Numbered from the stretch's first letter, positions 58,001 to 63,516 are shown. The stretch: 64,000 nucleotides of DNA from Arcuatula senhousia (GCA_963971305.1 OZ020306.1:3588842-3652841); one strand, 5' to 3'. Notes: a model not told the origin generated them from the letters alone. Numbers and translations are program-made.

Positions 58001-59752
58001 TGATATTTTACACAGCTGTTAAGTACAATAAAATACAGGTCAAGTTCGATTTTCAGCATGATCCAAAAAATAGTTTTCGAGATAGGCCACTTTGAAAAAT
58101 CAAATTTCATGAAATTTTGAGTTTCCGACCAATAACTTGAAAACGTGTCAAAGGATTTAAATGATATTTTGCACAGCTGTTTAGTACAATAAAATACAGG
58201 TCAAGTTTAATTTCCAGCTTGATCCAAAAAATAGTTTTCAAGATAGGCCACTTTGAAAAATCAAATTTTATGAAATTTTGAGTTTCCGACCAATAACTTG
58301 AAAACGCGTCATGGGATTCAATTGATATTTTGTACAGCTATTGAGTACAATAAAATACAGGTCAAGTTCAATTTCCAGCATGATCCAAAAAACTGTTTTT
58401 GAGATAGGCCACTTTGAAATCAAATTTTATGAACTTTTGATATTATGACGTGGCGGGGTATCATTTAATGTCCCATTACATGCCCTATTTTTTATTAGGA
58501 AATAGGGGCCAAAAGGGGGCAAAAAATGCATTTTTTTAATTTCTGGTCAGTTTTTGAATTTTTTTTTTGCAGCTTAAGTTTTGTCAAGTAGTGGATACAA
58601 AATAAGGGATTGATTTTTGCAATCCCCCCCCTTTTCCTGTTATAAAATTAAGGGCCAAAAGGGGCCAAATTCTAAACTTATTTATTTATTGTCCGAAGTA
58701 CATGTAAATTTTGTTGTTGTTGCTTATTATAATTCTTGTCAAATAGTGAATTTACAAAATTCAATTCTGTGGCACTCTGCCCCACCTTATTGCTGTTGAG
58801 GGTCAAAAGGGGCAAAAGTTAAAGGTAGCAGATATCCTTAAAGGGGTAATATTTTTGTAAAACTGTAATTTATTTTTGGTCTGCTTTTGAAAAATAAATG
58901 AATTCCTTGTGAAATGTGGAAGCAAAATCCACCAAAGGCTGCAAATGCCCAACATGTGTCCAGAGCAAGTGACCATCCATTTTGGGCCCAGAACGCACAG
59001 GGTTCAACATGTTGCGGTTGTATCATGCTGCACTAGGCGTAGCTTTTTATTATAGAATGAAAACTATATAATGCAGATAGAGAAAAGCTTTCAAATCTTA
59101 TAGGGGTTATGGCCCTTAAAAGGTAAAAAATGTTGCCTTTCCATTTATTTTGCCTGTAGAATAAAAACTAGTGCAGATAGAGAAAAGCTGTTGCTTTCTT
59201 AAACCTTCAGCTCATTTAGCTCTACAAAAGTCTCCATTGGGTGGAAAATGTCAGATGACCCCTTATAGGCTTAATTGATTCAGTTTCCTAGGAGCCTCTT
59301 GTTATCTTTGTTATTTTTATTTTAGTATACAGACAGAGAGAGAATGCCACCCCCTTCATCCTACTATAAACGGTCCAGGAAACACAATGGGGCTCATTCT
59401 AGTAAAGACAGTATAAACAGTGATGACGGAGTGTTCCACAGGTCAGTAACAAACCTCAAACAATCTACATTTTGTTGTGAATCATCTGAAATTAATCTTT
59501 TAAGAGCTTGTTCATGAAAAAAACTTACAATTTTGTTCAAAACCAAGATTTATATTTCTATAAAAGAGATGATGCAACTAAAAACCTTCTCATAAAATAA
59601 CTTTTCCTTGAAATTCAATATTGAGCCAACATTAATTTTGTTTGTCTTATAAATCTCAATGAGGTGATATATTTTGTAGTAACACAGTGACAAGATCAGA
59701 ATCAGAACCAAGTTTACAGGCCCCTAGAGCTGGCAACCATACATATGTGTGA
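12911..59752 (+). CDS. SOWAH (sosondowah) family ankyrin-repeat protein, 19 coding exons
   Basis: The coding parts are 12911-13031, 15691-15752, 19808-20029, 21461-21616, 23210-23284, 23761-23862, 26034-26045, 26663-26665, 27124-27126, 27643-27732, 31449-31451, 31902-31904, 32748-32820, 41414-41494, 47637-47678, 50182-50399, 50668-50709, 59326-59441 and 59680-59752. Together they make 1497 nt and 498 residues. Every junction keeps frame. Residues 1 to about 72 form the N-terminal SOWAH domain (VKEFIIKNGCKVTNHEL ... NRDKFKDYV). Residues 73-236 are a charged Ser-rich linker. Two ankyrin repeats follow (TALHWAAKHGN at 253, YTPLHLAAMHGHEHIIELL at 286), then the family motif IRDFSGKKAKQYL, then a basic Ser/Pro-rich tail. 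Vertebrate SOWAHA-D have the same order and, as I recall, are single-exon genes, so this multi-exon form may reflect the ancestral state. Their molecular role is poorly defined. The start is fixed by an in-frame TAG at 12899-12901. Confidence 0.9.
13083..15052. mobile_element. ~2-kb TIR element with 9-bp target duplication in intron 1
   Basis: The left part GGACACCTCGGCC and the right part GGACGAGGTGTCC are inverted. Subterminal blocks repeat CGGCCATA/TATGGCCG in opposite senses. TCATAGTTG flanks both sides (13074-13082, 15053-15061). It carries a second element (13317-14227) and no recognisable ORF. A 9-bp duplication suggests a Mutator-like origin. Confidence 0.75.
13317..14227. mobile_element. 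911-bp element with ~139-bp TIRs nested in the intron-1 element
   Basis: The left arm 13317-13455 starts AAGCTCCTGTTACGTCC. The right arm 14089-14227 ends GGACGTAACAGGAGCTT, and the arms pair along their length. Similar but not identical sequence (GATGTAAAAGGCAT and GATGTAAAAAGCAT) lies outside each end. The centre is AT-rich with a short TAATA tandem near 13840. It is non-coding. Confidence 0.8.
15691..15752 (+). CDS. SOWAH exon 2 (end of N-terminal domain)
   Basis: It follows TTTACTTGTAG and completes a Val codon. It then reads QNRDKFKDYVNTLATIKVDE up to GTAAGA. The NRDKFKDYVN block is characteristic of the SOWAH N-terminal domain. It ends in phase 0. Confidence 0.88.
15785..16331 (-). repeat. 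LTR (3' LTR in element orientation)
   Basis: 547 bp, matching 17242-17788 base for base as far as I can compare by eye. It contains AATAAATAAT and TATATATTT stretches that could serve transcription start or 3' processing. Confidence 0.88.
16362..17168 (-). CDS. Gag-like zinc-knuckle/coiled-coil protein of the LTR element
   Basis: A 268-residue ORF opens just inside the right LTR. It carries a CX2CX4HX4C zinc knuckle (CYKCKTTGHYARMC, about residues 47-60) preceded by another Cys/His cluster (CGLCGNVHPYKIC). The region around residues 130-200 is Lys/Glu-rich and heptad-like, probably a coiled coil. The C-terminus is very basic (KKKKRKS). Zinc knuckles of this kind bind nucleic acid in retroelement Gag proteins. 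No Pol domains follow. The intact frame over 800 bp fits a recent insertion. A domesticated cellular gene is unlikely given the flanking LTRs. Confidence 0.75.
   Translation of the reverse strand: MDLTCRMEYSFRPQWRRWNYINPVQIPVCGLCGNVHPYKICWANQKTCYKCKTTGHYARMCFRSRKCNLNSIHHVEENTKIEHSNKKKSSKQRTRDKIRMEAYLEKRNSMRVMPFANIKDSTFRNLLEPKVAVVKVELSSFKKKFEESKEIIKTLEEEKMKDKYEIINLITSNAQLETEMAQLYDKLTDIQEYNGILFKELRELQELPSFGIPSEIIESDENDERNNTGNTNNSVYSLIDQQNAKRQNQMNNQSQNTKSKKKKRKSKT
17242..17788 (-). repeat. LTR (5' LTR in element orientation)
   Basis: Partner of 15785-16331. The putative primer-binding site abuts its left edge on the plus strand, so the element reads right to left. Confidence 0.88.
17793..19807. 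other. Rest of intron 2, nothing recognised
   Basis: AT-rich intronic sequence. A loose cluster of TAGGGATTACAGGTAAT-like words lies around 19260-19400. Short ORFs such as 18410-18616 lack any family signature. Confidence 0.5.
19808..20029 (+). CDS. SOWAH exon 3 (linker start)
   Basis: It follows CTTTTAAG and reads KGEKVLMLKKKYRPENDVF, then an acidic Ser/Thr-rich stretch to DTLSINST. Donor is GTAAGT at 20030. The opening VLMLKKKY ends the N-terminal domain, matching the family's 'VVLRKK' strand. Length is 74 codons, phase 0. An alternative acceptor two codons' worth later (AGAAG|GGG) cannot be excluded. Intron 20030-21460 holds nothing recognised. Confidence 0.85.
21461..21616 (+). CDS. SOWAH exon 4 (linker)
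   Basis: After TTATTTCTAG it reads ASQNSSDKMEEEVNASVISV, then KDRAKHLNRMQSESELI, to RRKDFRH at GTAAAC. The KDRAKHLNRM segment is a basic amphipathic patch, common in SOWAH linkers. 52 codons, phase 0. Intron 21617-23209 shows no recognisable element. Confidence 0.85.
23210..23284 (+). CDS. SOWAH exon 5 (linker)
   Basis: Acceptor TGATTTCAG and donor GTAAGA. It reads TRDTRDKENDGGDDDSHTSG then LGYTS. Highly acidic and 25 codons long, phase 0. Confidence 0.82.
23761..23862 (+). CDS. SOWAH exon 6 (pre-ankyrin helix)
   Basis: After GTATTTTCAG it reads YTPDQKEWLVTCSSGDYHEI and then HRMLTKHPFIAKTR at GTAAGT. The pattern 'L.P..KEWL...S.G.......L...P.L...' precedes the ankyrin repeats in all SOWAH proteins. 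34 codons, phase 0. Confidence 0.9.
24553..25700 (+). mobile_element. GTCTCGCC-family hairpin repeat (HINE-like), copy 1, in intron 6
   Basis: The 5' hairpin has arms GTCTCGCCT and AGGCGAGAC around GCGACGAATAGTCGC, followed by a CGGCGG microsatellite. Five to six diverged ~180-bp units follow (TAAACTTTTTTGTAAGACTT ... CACGCTCCAGTGACTCTG). The inverted arm AGGCGAGACATAC and a GTGGCCAC tail palindrome close it. Copy 2 at 55560-56700 has the same organisation. Confidence 0.8.
26034..26045 (+). CDS. SOWAH exon 7, 12-nt microexon (DFTS)
   Basis: A strong acceptor (TCTTTTTTTTCAG) and donor GTAAGTAAG enclose GACTTTACAAGT, encoding Asp-Phe-Thr-Ser. SOWAH proteins have 'DF.TG' at this point before the first ankyrin repeat. 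Phase 0 on both sides. Confidence 0.8.
26663..26665 (+). CDS. SOWAH exon 8, single-codon exon GGT (Gly)
   Basis: Sequence around it: GGATGTACAG|GGT|GTAAGTATG. A pyrimidine-rich tract lies upstream (TTGATTTCTTTTTCATATTT). Gly is the residue expected immediately before the aromatic and TALH of ankyrin repeat 1. Without it and the next exon the repeat would lack two residues, although the frame would survive. Confidence 0.72.
27124..27126 (+). CDS. SOWAH exon 9, single-codon exon TAT (Tyr)
   Basis: Sequence around it: TCCTGTATTTAG|TAT|GTAAGTATT. It supplies the Tyr/Phe before TALH, giving DFTS-G-Y-TALHWAAKHG. This matches the family's DF-x-T-G-F-TALHW spacing exactly. Confidence 0.72.
27643..27732 (+). 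CDS. SOWAH exon 10 (ankyrin repeat 1)
   Basis: After CTTTACTTTTAG it reads TALHWAAKHGNPDICKLLL then SRPGVEVDRRS at GTAAGT. 30 codons, phase 0. This is a canonical first ankyrin repeat with TALHWAA and the second helix. The last 54 bases of the exon plus 14 intron bases form the unit of the tandem array that follows at once. Confidence 0.93.
27679..30690 (+). repeat. 68-bp minisatellite made from exon 10's 3' end and its splice donor, ~44 copies
   Basis: The unit starts GATATCTGTAAATTATTACT, runs through GTCGACAAGAGATCA to the splice site GTAAGT, and ends CTTTGTAT. The first copy is the real exon end (27679-27732 plus 14 intron bases). Copies differ by a few substitutions (CCGGG/CTGGG/CCAGG, GTCGACA/GTGGACA, GATATC/GAAATC/GCTATC). 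A few units near 28900-29240 are 69 bp, which opens a 23-residue periodic frame in both strands. That accounts for ORFs reported there, which are not genes. The array ends by about 30690. Confidence 0.97.
31449..31451 (+). CDS. SOWAH exon 11, single-codon exon AAT (Asn)
   Basis: Sequence around it: TTTCATGTTAACAG|AAT|GTAAGTATGG, with a T-rich tract (ATTATTTTTTTTTC) upstream. It supplies the first of two residues needed between DRRS and GYTPLH. Phase 0. Confidence 0.72.
31902..31904 (+). CDS. SOWAH exon 12, single-codon exon GGA (Gly)
   Basis: Sequence around it: CACTGTCAATAG|GGA|GTAAGTATA. The pyrimidine tract (TTCTGCTTTTCTCTTTC) lies further upstream than usual. It gives DRRS-N-G-GYTPLH, matching the family's 'DARTSGGYTALH' in length. 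Confidence 0.7.
31974..32570 (+). mobile_element. TGTCGCC-family hairpin repeat (HINE-like), copy 2, in intron 12
   Basis: It starts TGTCGCCTGCAATGTGTTGCA, carries about three units with TTTTATGCCTGAATCATTGC-like words, and ends ACAGGTGACATATG plus the TTCCATGGAA palindrome. Homologue of 8990-9600. Confidence 0.65.
32748..32820 (+). CDS. SOWAH exon 13 (ankyrin repeat 2)
   Basis: After TTTCTTTTTCAG it reads GYTPLHLAAMHGHEHIIELL then VQTY plus one base, at GTAAGT. GYTPLHLAAMHGH is nearly invariant in SOWAH proteins. Its last 39 bases seed the second array. Confidence 0.93.
32782..40982 (+). repeat. 43-bp minisatellite made from exon 13's 3' end and its splice donor, ~190 units
   Basis: The unit is GTCATGAACACATCATAGAA then CTTCTAGTCCAAACATACA and the donor start GTAA, running straight into the next GTCATG. 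Most units keep the CAGTAAGTCA donor. Variants include ATAGTAAG, CAGTTAG, CAGTATG and shortened units of about 27-29 bp (GTTAACACATC..., TCTAGTAAGTCACG...). Larger block duplications are superimposed. It contains no exon other than the first copy (exon 13). Confidence 0.97.
41414..41494 (+). CDS. SOWAH exon 14 (post-ankyrin SGKKA motif)
   Basis: After TTTCTCTTTCAG the codon completes to Lys and reads ADSNIRDFSGKKAKQYL then RNSASTKAQ plus one base, at GTAAGA (41495). The motif 'D..IRD.SGKKA.QYL' directly follows the ankyrin repeats in SOWAH proteins. The frame stays open past the donor (see the next entry). Confidence 0.9.
41495..41706 (+). CDS. Alternative 3' extension of SOWAH exon 14 (short isoform C-terminus)
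   Basis: If the donor at 41495 is not used, the frame runs a further 70 codons to TGA at 41704-41706. It reads RKNFDLSTSVMSESVDMGSI, then PELPPNTKVQLRSSVRPEPP, PERRSRSSVTIQHL and ESNIETSLS. The composition (Ser, Pro, Arg, Glu) is protein-like and unlike the AT-rich intron beyond. The product would be 405 residues and would lack exons 15-19. Intron retention with 3' processing downstream is the likely mechanism. AATAAA occurs at 43534, but none nearer was noted. Confidence 0.55.
41707..44260. other. First part of intron 14: repeats, no firm gene
   Basis: A diverged copy of the 2200-2380 repeat lies at about 42425-42600 (sharing TTTTGACA and AATGCCC words). A TATACCCC-type hairpin repeat is at 42612-43265. 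A copy of the GAGATATGGAATAAGTGTAC dispersed repeat is near 43388. A candidate alternative exon at 44018-44118 is described under findings. Confidence 0.5.
42612..43265 (+). mobile_element. TATACCCC-type hairpin repeat
   Basis: The hairpin start has arms TATACCCC and GGGTATA around ATGCAACAAAGTTGTGAA. Three ~150-bp units follow, each with TAACAGATTTCTCAGCAACT and ATCTACTTCCTGTTTAAC. It ends near a GGGTATGTGAGCATGCTCAC hairpin. Confidence 0.65.
44275..44397 (+). repeat. ~41-bp tandem repeat, 3 copies
   Basis: AAGATTTCTAATTTAACCAT followed by TCTCAGGTTAGTGAGAAAGAT recurs three times with small changes. Confidence 0.85.
45634..45858 (+). repeat. 25-bp tandem repeat, ~9 copies
   Basis: The unit ACTCAAACGTGATAGCTGTG plus TTAAT recurs nine times, with AAACG/ACACA/AAATG variation in the middle. 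It is intronic and non-coding. Confidence 0.93.
46425..47454. mobile_element. Mariner-type TIR element, ~1.03 kb, TA target site
   Basis: The left end CGAGGGCTGTCCGTAAAGTT CGTGGAC is matched in inverse at the right (GTCCACGAACTTTACGGACA GCCCTCG). TA lies directly outside both ends. The 'CGAGGG..GTCC..AAAGTT' end is typical of mariner/Tc1-group elements. The interior has only short frames without the DDD/E signature visible, so it is a decayed or non-autonomous copy. Confidence 0.85.
47637..47678 (+). CDS. SOWAH exon 15
   Basis: After TTCTTTTTCAG, AG completes a Gln codon with the base left from exon 14. It then reads LLLTSRLSTPSAK plus one base at GTAAGT. Only this one of three frames is open, and it is the frame required by exon 14's donor. 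42 nt. Confidence 0.78.
47934..49748. mobile_element. Foldback/TIR element with arms of ~120 bp, carrying an insertion
   Basis: Bases 47934-48058 (TTATAGGTTCTCTCATAAGT ...) reappear inverted and diverged at 49629-49748 (... GTTAGAACCTATAA). Inside the arms, GTGTAAGTACCTATTTCTTC at 48090 is inverted near 48640-48680. The 48691-49620 hairpin repeat sits inside the right half and separates the arms. The frame in its left arm (minus strand, 48155-47925) has no known motif and is not called. Confidence 0.6.
48691..49620 (+). mobile_element. TATACCCCC-type hairpin repeat (HINE-like) nested in the foldback element
   Basis: The 5' hairpin TATACCCCCACTCG...GAGGGGGCTAT is followed by a CCGT/CTGT microsatellite. 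Five ~180-bp units follow, each with TCGGCTTCTACTGGATGGAT and CAGTCCATCATCTACTTCC. The inverted arm CCGAGTGGGGGTATG and a tail with GCAC...GTGC close it. Confidence 0.78.
49853..50052. mobile_element. 200-bp MITE with ~60-bp TIRs
   Basis: The left end TACTGTGGATTCATTTATTT is mirrored by the right end ending ATGAAACCACAGTA. GGTACCAATTTT/AAAATTGGTACC also pair further in. TA at each end suggests a TA target site. Confidence 0.85.
50182..50399 (+). CDS. SOWAH exon 16 (basic C-terminal region)
   Basis: After TTTTGTTTTACAG it completes a Val codon and reads SGRSLDDSFTRTASFRKSNR, then ARALSSLIMSKTTGMKNAMR, then an SRSPTPPNASPSIFRRQS end, at GTAAGG. The FRKSNRARALSSLI stretch resembles the basic C-terminal motif of SOWAH proteins and could be a nuclear localisation signal or a phosphorylated tail. 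73 codons with the carried base, ending in phase 0. Confidence 0.88.
50668..50709 (+). CDS. SOWAH exon 17, with a GC-AG intron downstream
   Basis: After TTAATTATAG it reads KAQKKHGSDSGQRE. The following intron starts GCAAGTAT, a GC donor with otherwise perfect U1 complementarity. 42 nt, phase 0. The next acceptor is 8.6 kb away. Confidence 0.72.
50710..51822. other. Start of intron 17; 5'-less AGCTCACC-family remnant after 51265
   Basis: Bases 50710-51264 hold nothing recognised. From about 51265, TACCATCACTTTGCATCCAT and AATCTTCTTCTCTGAAACTA are homologous to the interior of the AGCTCACC family, but the hairpin start is missing. Confidence 0.55.
51823..52919 (+). mobile_element. AGCTCACC-family hairpin repeat (HINE-like), complete
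   Basis: The start hairpin AGCTCACCTGG...CCATGTGAGCT is followed by CGTC microsatellite. About five ~160-bp units follow (AAAGCTGTTGCTTGCTTAAA, GTCGAAGTTGTCAGATGACC). It closes with the inverted arm CAGGTGAGC and the palindrome AGGCTCCTGGGAGCCT, then CTTGTT. Confidence 0.85.
53293..54930 (+). mobile_element. AGCTCACC-family element, complete, nested
   Basis: Hairpin AGCTCACCTGGACC...GGTCCATGTGAGCT, CGTCGTCGTC microsatellite and about nine ~160-bp units with GGGGTTACAGCCCCTTAAAG. It closes with CAGGTGAGC and AGGCTCCTGGGAGCCT. Confidence 0.83.
55017..55435 (+). mobile_element. CTCCCCAC-family hairpin repeat, nested
   Basis: Start hairpin CTCCCCACTATTGTGGGGGA, then CGTCCGTACGTCTGTCCGTC. Two units follow with CAGCGCAACTC and GGAAGGACA. 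It ends CCGGGGGAGACATCG, the inverted start arm. Confidence 0.75.
55560..56700 (+). mobile_element. GTCTCGCC-family hairpin repeat, copy 2, nested
   Basis: Same hairpin, CGGCGG microsatellite, ~180-bp units and AGGCGAGACATAC end as 24553-25700. The first base of the arm differs (GTGTCGCCT). Short ORFs within it are repeat artefacts. Confidence 0.8.
57841..58490 (+). mobile_element. ATACCCCGCC-family hairpin repeat
   Basis: The start has arms ATACCCCGCCAC and GTGGCAGGGTAT around ACGAA. A long CCGT/CTGT microsatellite follows. Three ~150-bp units have GACCAATAACTTGAAAACG and TACAATAAAATACAGGTCAA. The inverted arm GTGGCGGGGTAT is near 58450-58461. Confidence 0.8.
58500..59303 (+). mobile_element. 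3' parts of GGTCGTAT- and AGCTCACC-family elements
   Basis: Bases 58940-59050 end with GCGGTTGTATCATGCTGCAC and GTAGCTTTTTATT. After this, an AGCTCACC-type tail (AAAGCTGTTGCTTTCTTAAA, GTCAGATGACCCC) runs to TAGGAGCCTCTTGTT at 59303, 22 bases before exon 18. The matching starts are not clear. Confidence 0.6.
59326..59441 (+). CDS. SOWAH exon 18
   Basis: After TTTTTATTTTAG it reads YTDRERMPPPSSYYKRSRKH, then NGAHSSKDSINSDDGVFH plus two bases, at GTCAGT. Basic then Ser/Asp-rich. The acceptor tract lies between the end of a mobile element and the exon, only 22 bases apart. Confidence 0.83.
59680..59752 (+). CDS. SOWAH exon 19 (C-terminus, stop)
   Basis: After ATATTTTGTAG it completes a Ser codon and reads NTVTRSESEPSLQAPRAGNH then TYV and TGA (59750-59752). 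The C-terminal Thr-Tyr-Val has the form of a class I PDZ-binding motif (S/T-x-V), which would be worth testing. This is inference only. Confidence 0.83.
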
Positions 59753-60100
59753 TAAACACATGGCTACCATACATATGTGTGTGTGATAAAATGGACCTCT
59801 CACAGTTACCAAAGGCAAATGTGATACACAGTGTAATATCAATATCTTACATGCATGAAGGACCAGGTTTCTGACAGATAATGTTCTTATGATTATAGTC
59901 ATTACGGATTCTGCATACCATATACAGCTGTACTATTGACATTGATTAATGCCACAACACATGGTGATGTTATACATGTATATACTACAGTTCTGTCTTG
60001 TTGATAACAGACCTTTCAGATCAGTAGTAATATTATTGTACTAATTTTGATTAAAATGTTATTGTTATAGAAGAATAAATAAAAATTTATTATTAAATAC
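59753..60100 (+). other. SOWAH 3' untranslated region
   Basis: AT-rich sequence following the stop with no further frame. Its probable end is set by the tandem AATAAA hexamers near 60074. Confidence 0.6.
60074..60083 (+). terminator. Polyadenylation signals (two overlapping AATAAA)
   Basis: AATAAATAAA carries two overlapping hexamers about 320 bases after the stop codon. It is followed by T-rich sequence. Cleavage would be expected near 60095-60110. Confidence 0.65.
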
Positions 60101-60162
60101 ATGCAACCAGATTGTTATCCTTACTGTAGTATTTAAGTTTCACTTGTATGCCCTGTGTTTTT

Positions 60163-60558
60163 AGCTCACCTGGCCAATGGCCATGTGAGCTTATGCCATC
60201 ACTATGCCTCCGCCGTTGTCCGTCGTCGTCCATTAACAATTTAAAAAATCTTCTCCTCTAAAACCACTATAATAATTTAACTGAAACTTTGCAGGAATGG
60301 TATATGACATGTTGGCAACAAACAATCCTCATTTTAAAATGATTCGATAAAAAACATGGCTGCTGTTACTAAAAAAAGAACATAGGGTAAAACCACTTAA
60401 AATGGCTTATAACTCAGCAACCATAACAGATAGAAAAAATCCAAAGGATCTTAGGCTCTTCAGAATCAAAAGCTCTACAAAAGTCTCCATTGGGTCGAAG
60501 TTGTCAGATGAATCCTTATAGGGGTTATGGCCCTTTAAAGGTCAAAAATAGGCTTTTT
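60163..60558 (+). mobile_element. AGCTCACC-family element, 5' part
   Basis: Hairpin AGCTCACCTGGCC...GGCCATGTGAGCT, CGTCGTC microsatellite and one to two units. It is interrupted by or adjoins another start at 60559. No end of its own is seen before the window edge. Confidence 0.7.
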
Positions 60559-60950
60559 AGCTCACCTGGCCAAAGGCCATGTGAGCTTATGCTTTCAGTA
60601 TGCGTCCGTCGTCCGTTAACAATTTCAAAAATCTTCTTCTCTGAAACCACTGAACGAATTTAAGTGAAACTTTGCAGAAATGATATATGACATGTTGGCA
60701 ACAAACGATCTTCATTTTAAAATGATTCAATAAAAAACATGGCTGCTGTTACTAAAAATAGAACATAGGGTAAAACCACTTAAATTGGCTTATAACTCAG
60801 CAACCATAACAGATAGAAAAAATCCGAAGAATCTTAGACTCTTCAGAATCAAAAGCTCTTCAAAAGTCTCCATTGGGTCGAAGTTGTCAGATGACCCCTT
60901 ATAGGGGTTATGGCCCTTTAAAGGTCAAAAATAGCCTTTTTCATGTTTTT

Positions 60951-63516
60951 ATACGACCGCAAAATTTTGCGATCGTATAATGTTATGGCGTCGTTGTCGT
61001 TGTCGTCTGGGAACATTTGGTTTTCGTGCGATATCTTGAGTAAATGTTGACCAATTCTTTTGAAATTTTGATAGGATGTTTGTAGCCACAAAAGGAAGGT
61101 TGGTATTGTATTTGGGGTTTGTAGCCCCTACCGTTTTAGAAAAAAGGGCCAAAAGGGGCTAAAACGGGTGTATTGACAAAACTGTTGTAATATGTTTGTT
61201 GTTCATTCGATTTTGAAAATTCTTTTTTCAATGAATTCCTAATTAAATTCTGTCAACTAAATGTGTCAATGATTTTGATATTTATTGCACCGTTACATTG
61301 CTACAGAGGGTCAAAAAGGGGCCACACCCCAAAAATCGACTTTTTTTATTAGCTCACCTGACCCGAAGGGTCATGTGAGCTATTGTCATCGTTAAGCGTC
61401 CGTCGTCCGTCGTCCGTCCGTCCGTCGTCCGTCCGTCCGTCCGTTAACTTTTCTTCAAAGATCTTCTTCTCTGAAACCACTGAAGGGATTGCATTGATAC
61501 TTGGTATACATGATCTGTAGGATGTCCTCTACCAAGTTTGTGAATTATATACATGTCGACCAACCAACATGGCCGCCATTGCTAAAAATAGAACAGGGGG
61601 GTCAGACCATTGTTTTTGGCTTATAACTCAAAAAGTATAAGAGATAGAGAAAATCCGAAGCAACCTACCTTGTTCAGCATCAAAAGCTCTACGAATCTCT
61701 CCATTGAGTCGAAGTTGTGAAACGACTCCTTATAGGAGTTATTGCCCTTTAATCATCAAATTTGACCATTTTTGCAGTTTTTGGGCAATATCTTGAAAAC
61801 CGTTAGAGCTAGAGGAAAAGTTAGCATTGCAGAATTGTTTAGCTCATTGAGATCTACAAAAATGATTTCAGGGTCTAAATTGTCAGATCAGCCGTTTAAG
61901 AGTTATTCCCCTTTAACTGTTTTTTCCATTAATTTACACTGATTTTCAAAAATCTTCTTCTCTAAAACTACTGAAGGGATTGCATTGATACTTGGTATAC
62001 ATGATCTTTAGGATGTCCTCTACCAAGTTTGTGAATTATATACATGTTGACCAACCAACATGGCCGCCGTTGCTAAAAATAGAACAGGGGGGTCAGACCA
62101 TTGTTTTTGGCTTATAACTCAAAAAGTATAAGAGATAGAGAAAATCCGAAGCAACCTTCCTTGTTCAGCATCAAAAGCTCTACAAATCTCTTTGTTGAGT
62201 CGAAGTTGTGAAACAACTCCTTATAGGAGTTATTGCCCTTTAATCATCAAAATTGACCATTTTTGCAGTTTTTGGACAATATCTTGAAAACCAATAGAGC
62301 TAGAGGAAAAGTTAGCATAACAGAATTGTTTAGCTCATTGAGATCTACAAAAGTGATTTTCACCCCTAAAAATAGAACAGGGGGGTCAAACCATTGTTTT
62401 TGGCTTATAACTCAAACAGTAAAAGAGATAAAGAAAATCGGAAGCAAATTCTCTTGTTCAGCATCAAAAGGTCCTTACAGTAGTTATTGCCCTTTAGCTG
62501 TTTTTTTCTATTAATTTAAACTGATTTCCAAAAATCTTCTCTGAAACCACTAAAAGGATTGTTTTGCACTTTGTATACTTGAAAGTTTGTGAAATTTATT
62601 CAAACTTTGGCATAAGAGATCAGGTGAGCGATTCAGGCTCCTGGGAGCCTCTAGTTTGTGGTCCGATTTTCAAATTTTTTTTTTCATTGGAATCCTTGTG
62701 AAAATCCCTGCCTGCGTTTTTCAATCAGATTTGCAATATCTCTTACCGTTTTTGAGAAATTAGGGGTCGAAGGGGCCAAAAAACGTCCTTACTTTAAAGT
62801 TTGTTACAGCAAATAGTTTTACACAAATAAATTTGTTCTAGTGGGCCAGCCAATTGTTAAGTTTCAATATGATCATGATGATGATTATATCCAGAAAAAA
62901 AGGTTGGTATTGTATTTAGGGTTTTTGGCCCCTACGATTTTAGAAAAAAGGGTCAAAAGGGGCTAAAACAGGTGTATCGACAAAACTATTGTAGAATGTT
63001 TATTATTCATTCAATTTTGAAAATTCTTCTTTTGTTAAATTGCTAATTGAATTCTGTCACCTAAATGTGTCAATGGTTTTGGTACAAATTTCACCGTTGA
63101 ATTGCTACAGGGGGGGGGGCAAAGATGGGCCACTACCTTAAACTCAACTTTTTATTTTTGGTCTGATTTTCAAAATCTTTTTTAATTGGAATTCTTGTGC
63201 AAATCCCTGCCTGTATTTTTCAGTCAGATTTGCAATATCTCTTACAGATTTAGAGAAATTAGGGGTCAGAGAGCCAAACATATCAATTAATGAATAAACA
63301 AGACTTTTTCAATTTGATGTTGATGTAGATATACATGTATATTAATGTGTCAAATATGCATTTTAAAGACCACCACAGGATGCATGTGTCAAAAAGCTTT
63401 GTAAGTCCACCATGGGCTGCATGTGACCAAAGCAATAGACTATCCATATTGGGCCTCCAACGTACAGGGTTTAATTTGATGCGGTCGTATCATGCTGCGC
63501 TCGGCGTAGCTTTTTA
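60951..63516 (+). mobile_element. ATACGACCGC-family hairpin repeat, itself carrying an insertion
   Basis: Start hairpin ATACGACCGCAAAATTTTGC and GATCGTAT, then CGTTGTCGTTGTCGTC. It ends GCGGTCGTATCATGCTGCGC plus TCGGCGTAGCTTTTTATT, where GCTGCGC and GCGTAGC can pair. Interior words (GGGTCAAAAGGGGCTAAAAC) recur at about 61150 and 62950, before and after the 61351-62654 insertion. Confidence 0.8.
61351..62654 (+). mobile_element. AGCTCACC-family element, complete, innermost nest
   Basis: Hairpin AGCTCACCTGACCC...GGGTCATGTGAGCT, a CCGTCCGTCGTC microsatellite, and three long (~550-bp) diverging units with AACATGGCCGCC and AACAGGGGGGTCAGACCATT. It closes with TCAGGTGAGCGATTCAGGCT and CCTGGGAGCC. 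Confidence 0.83.
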
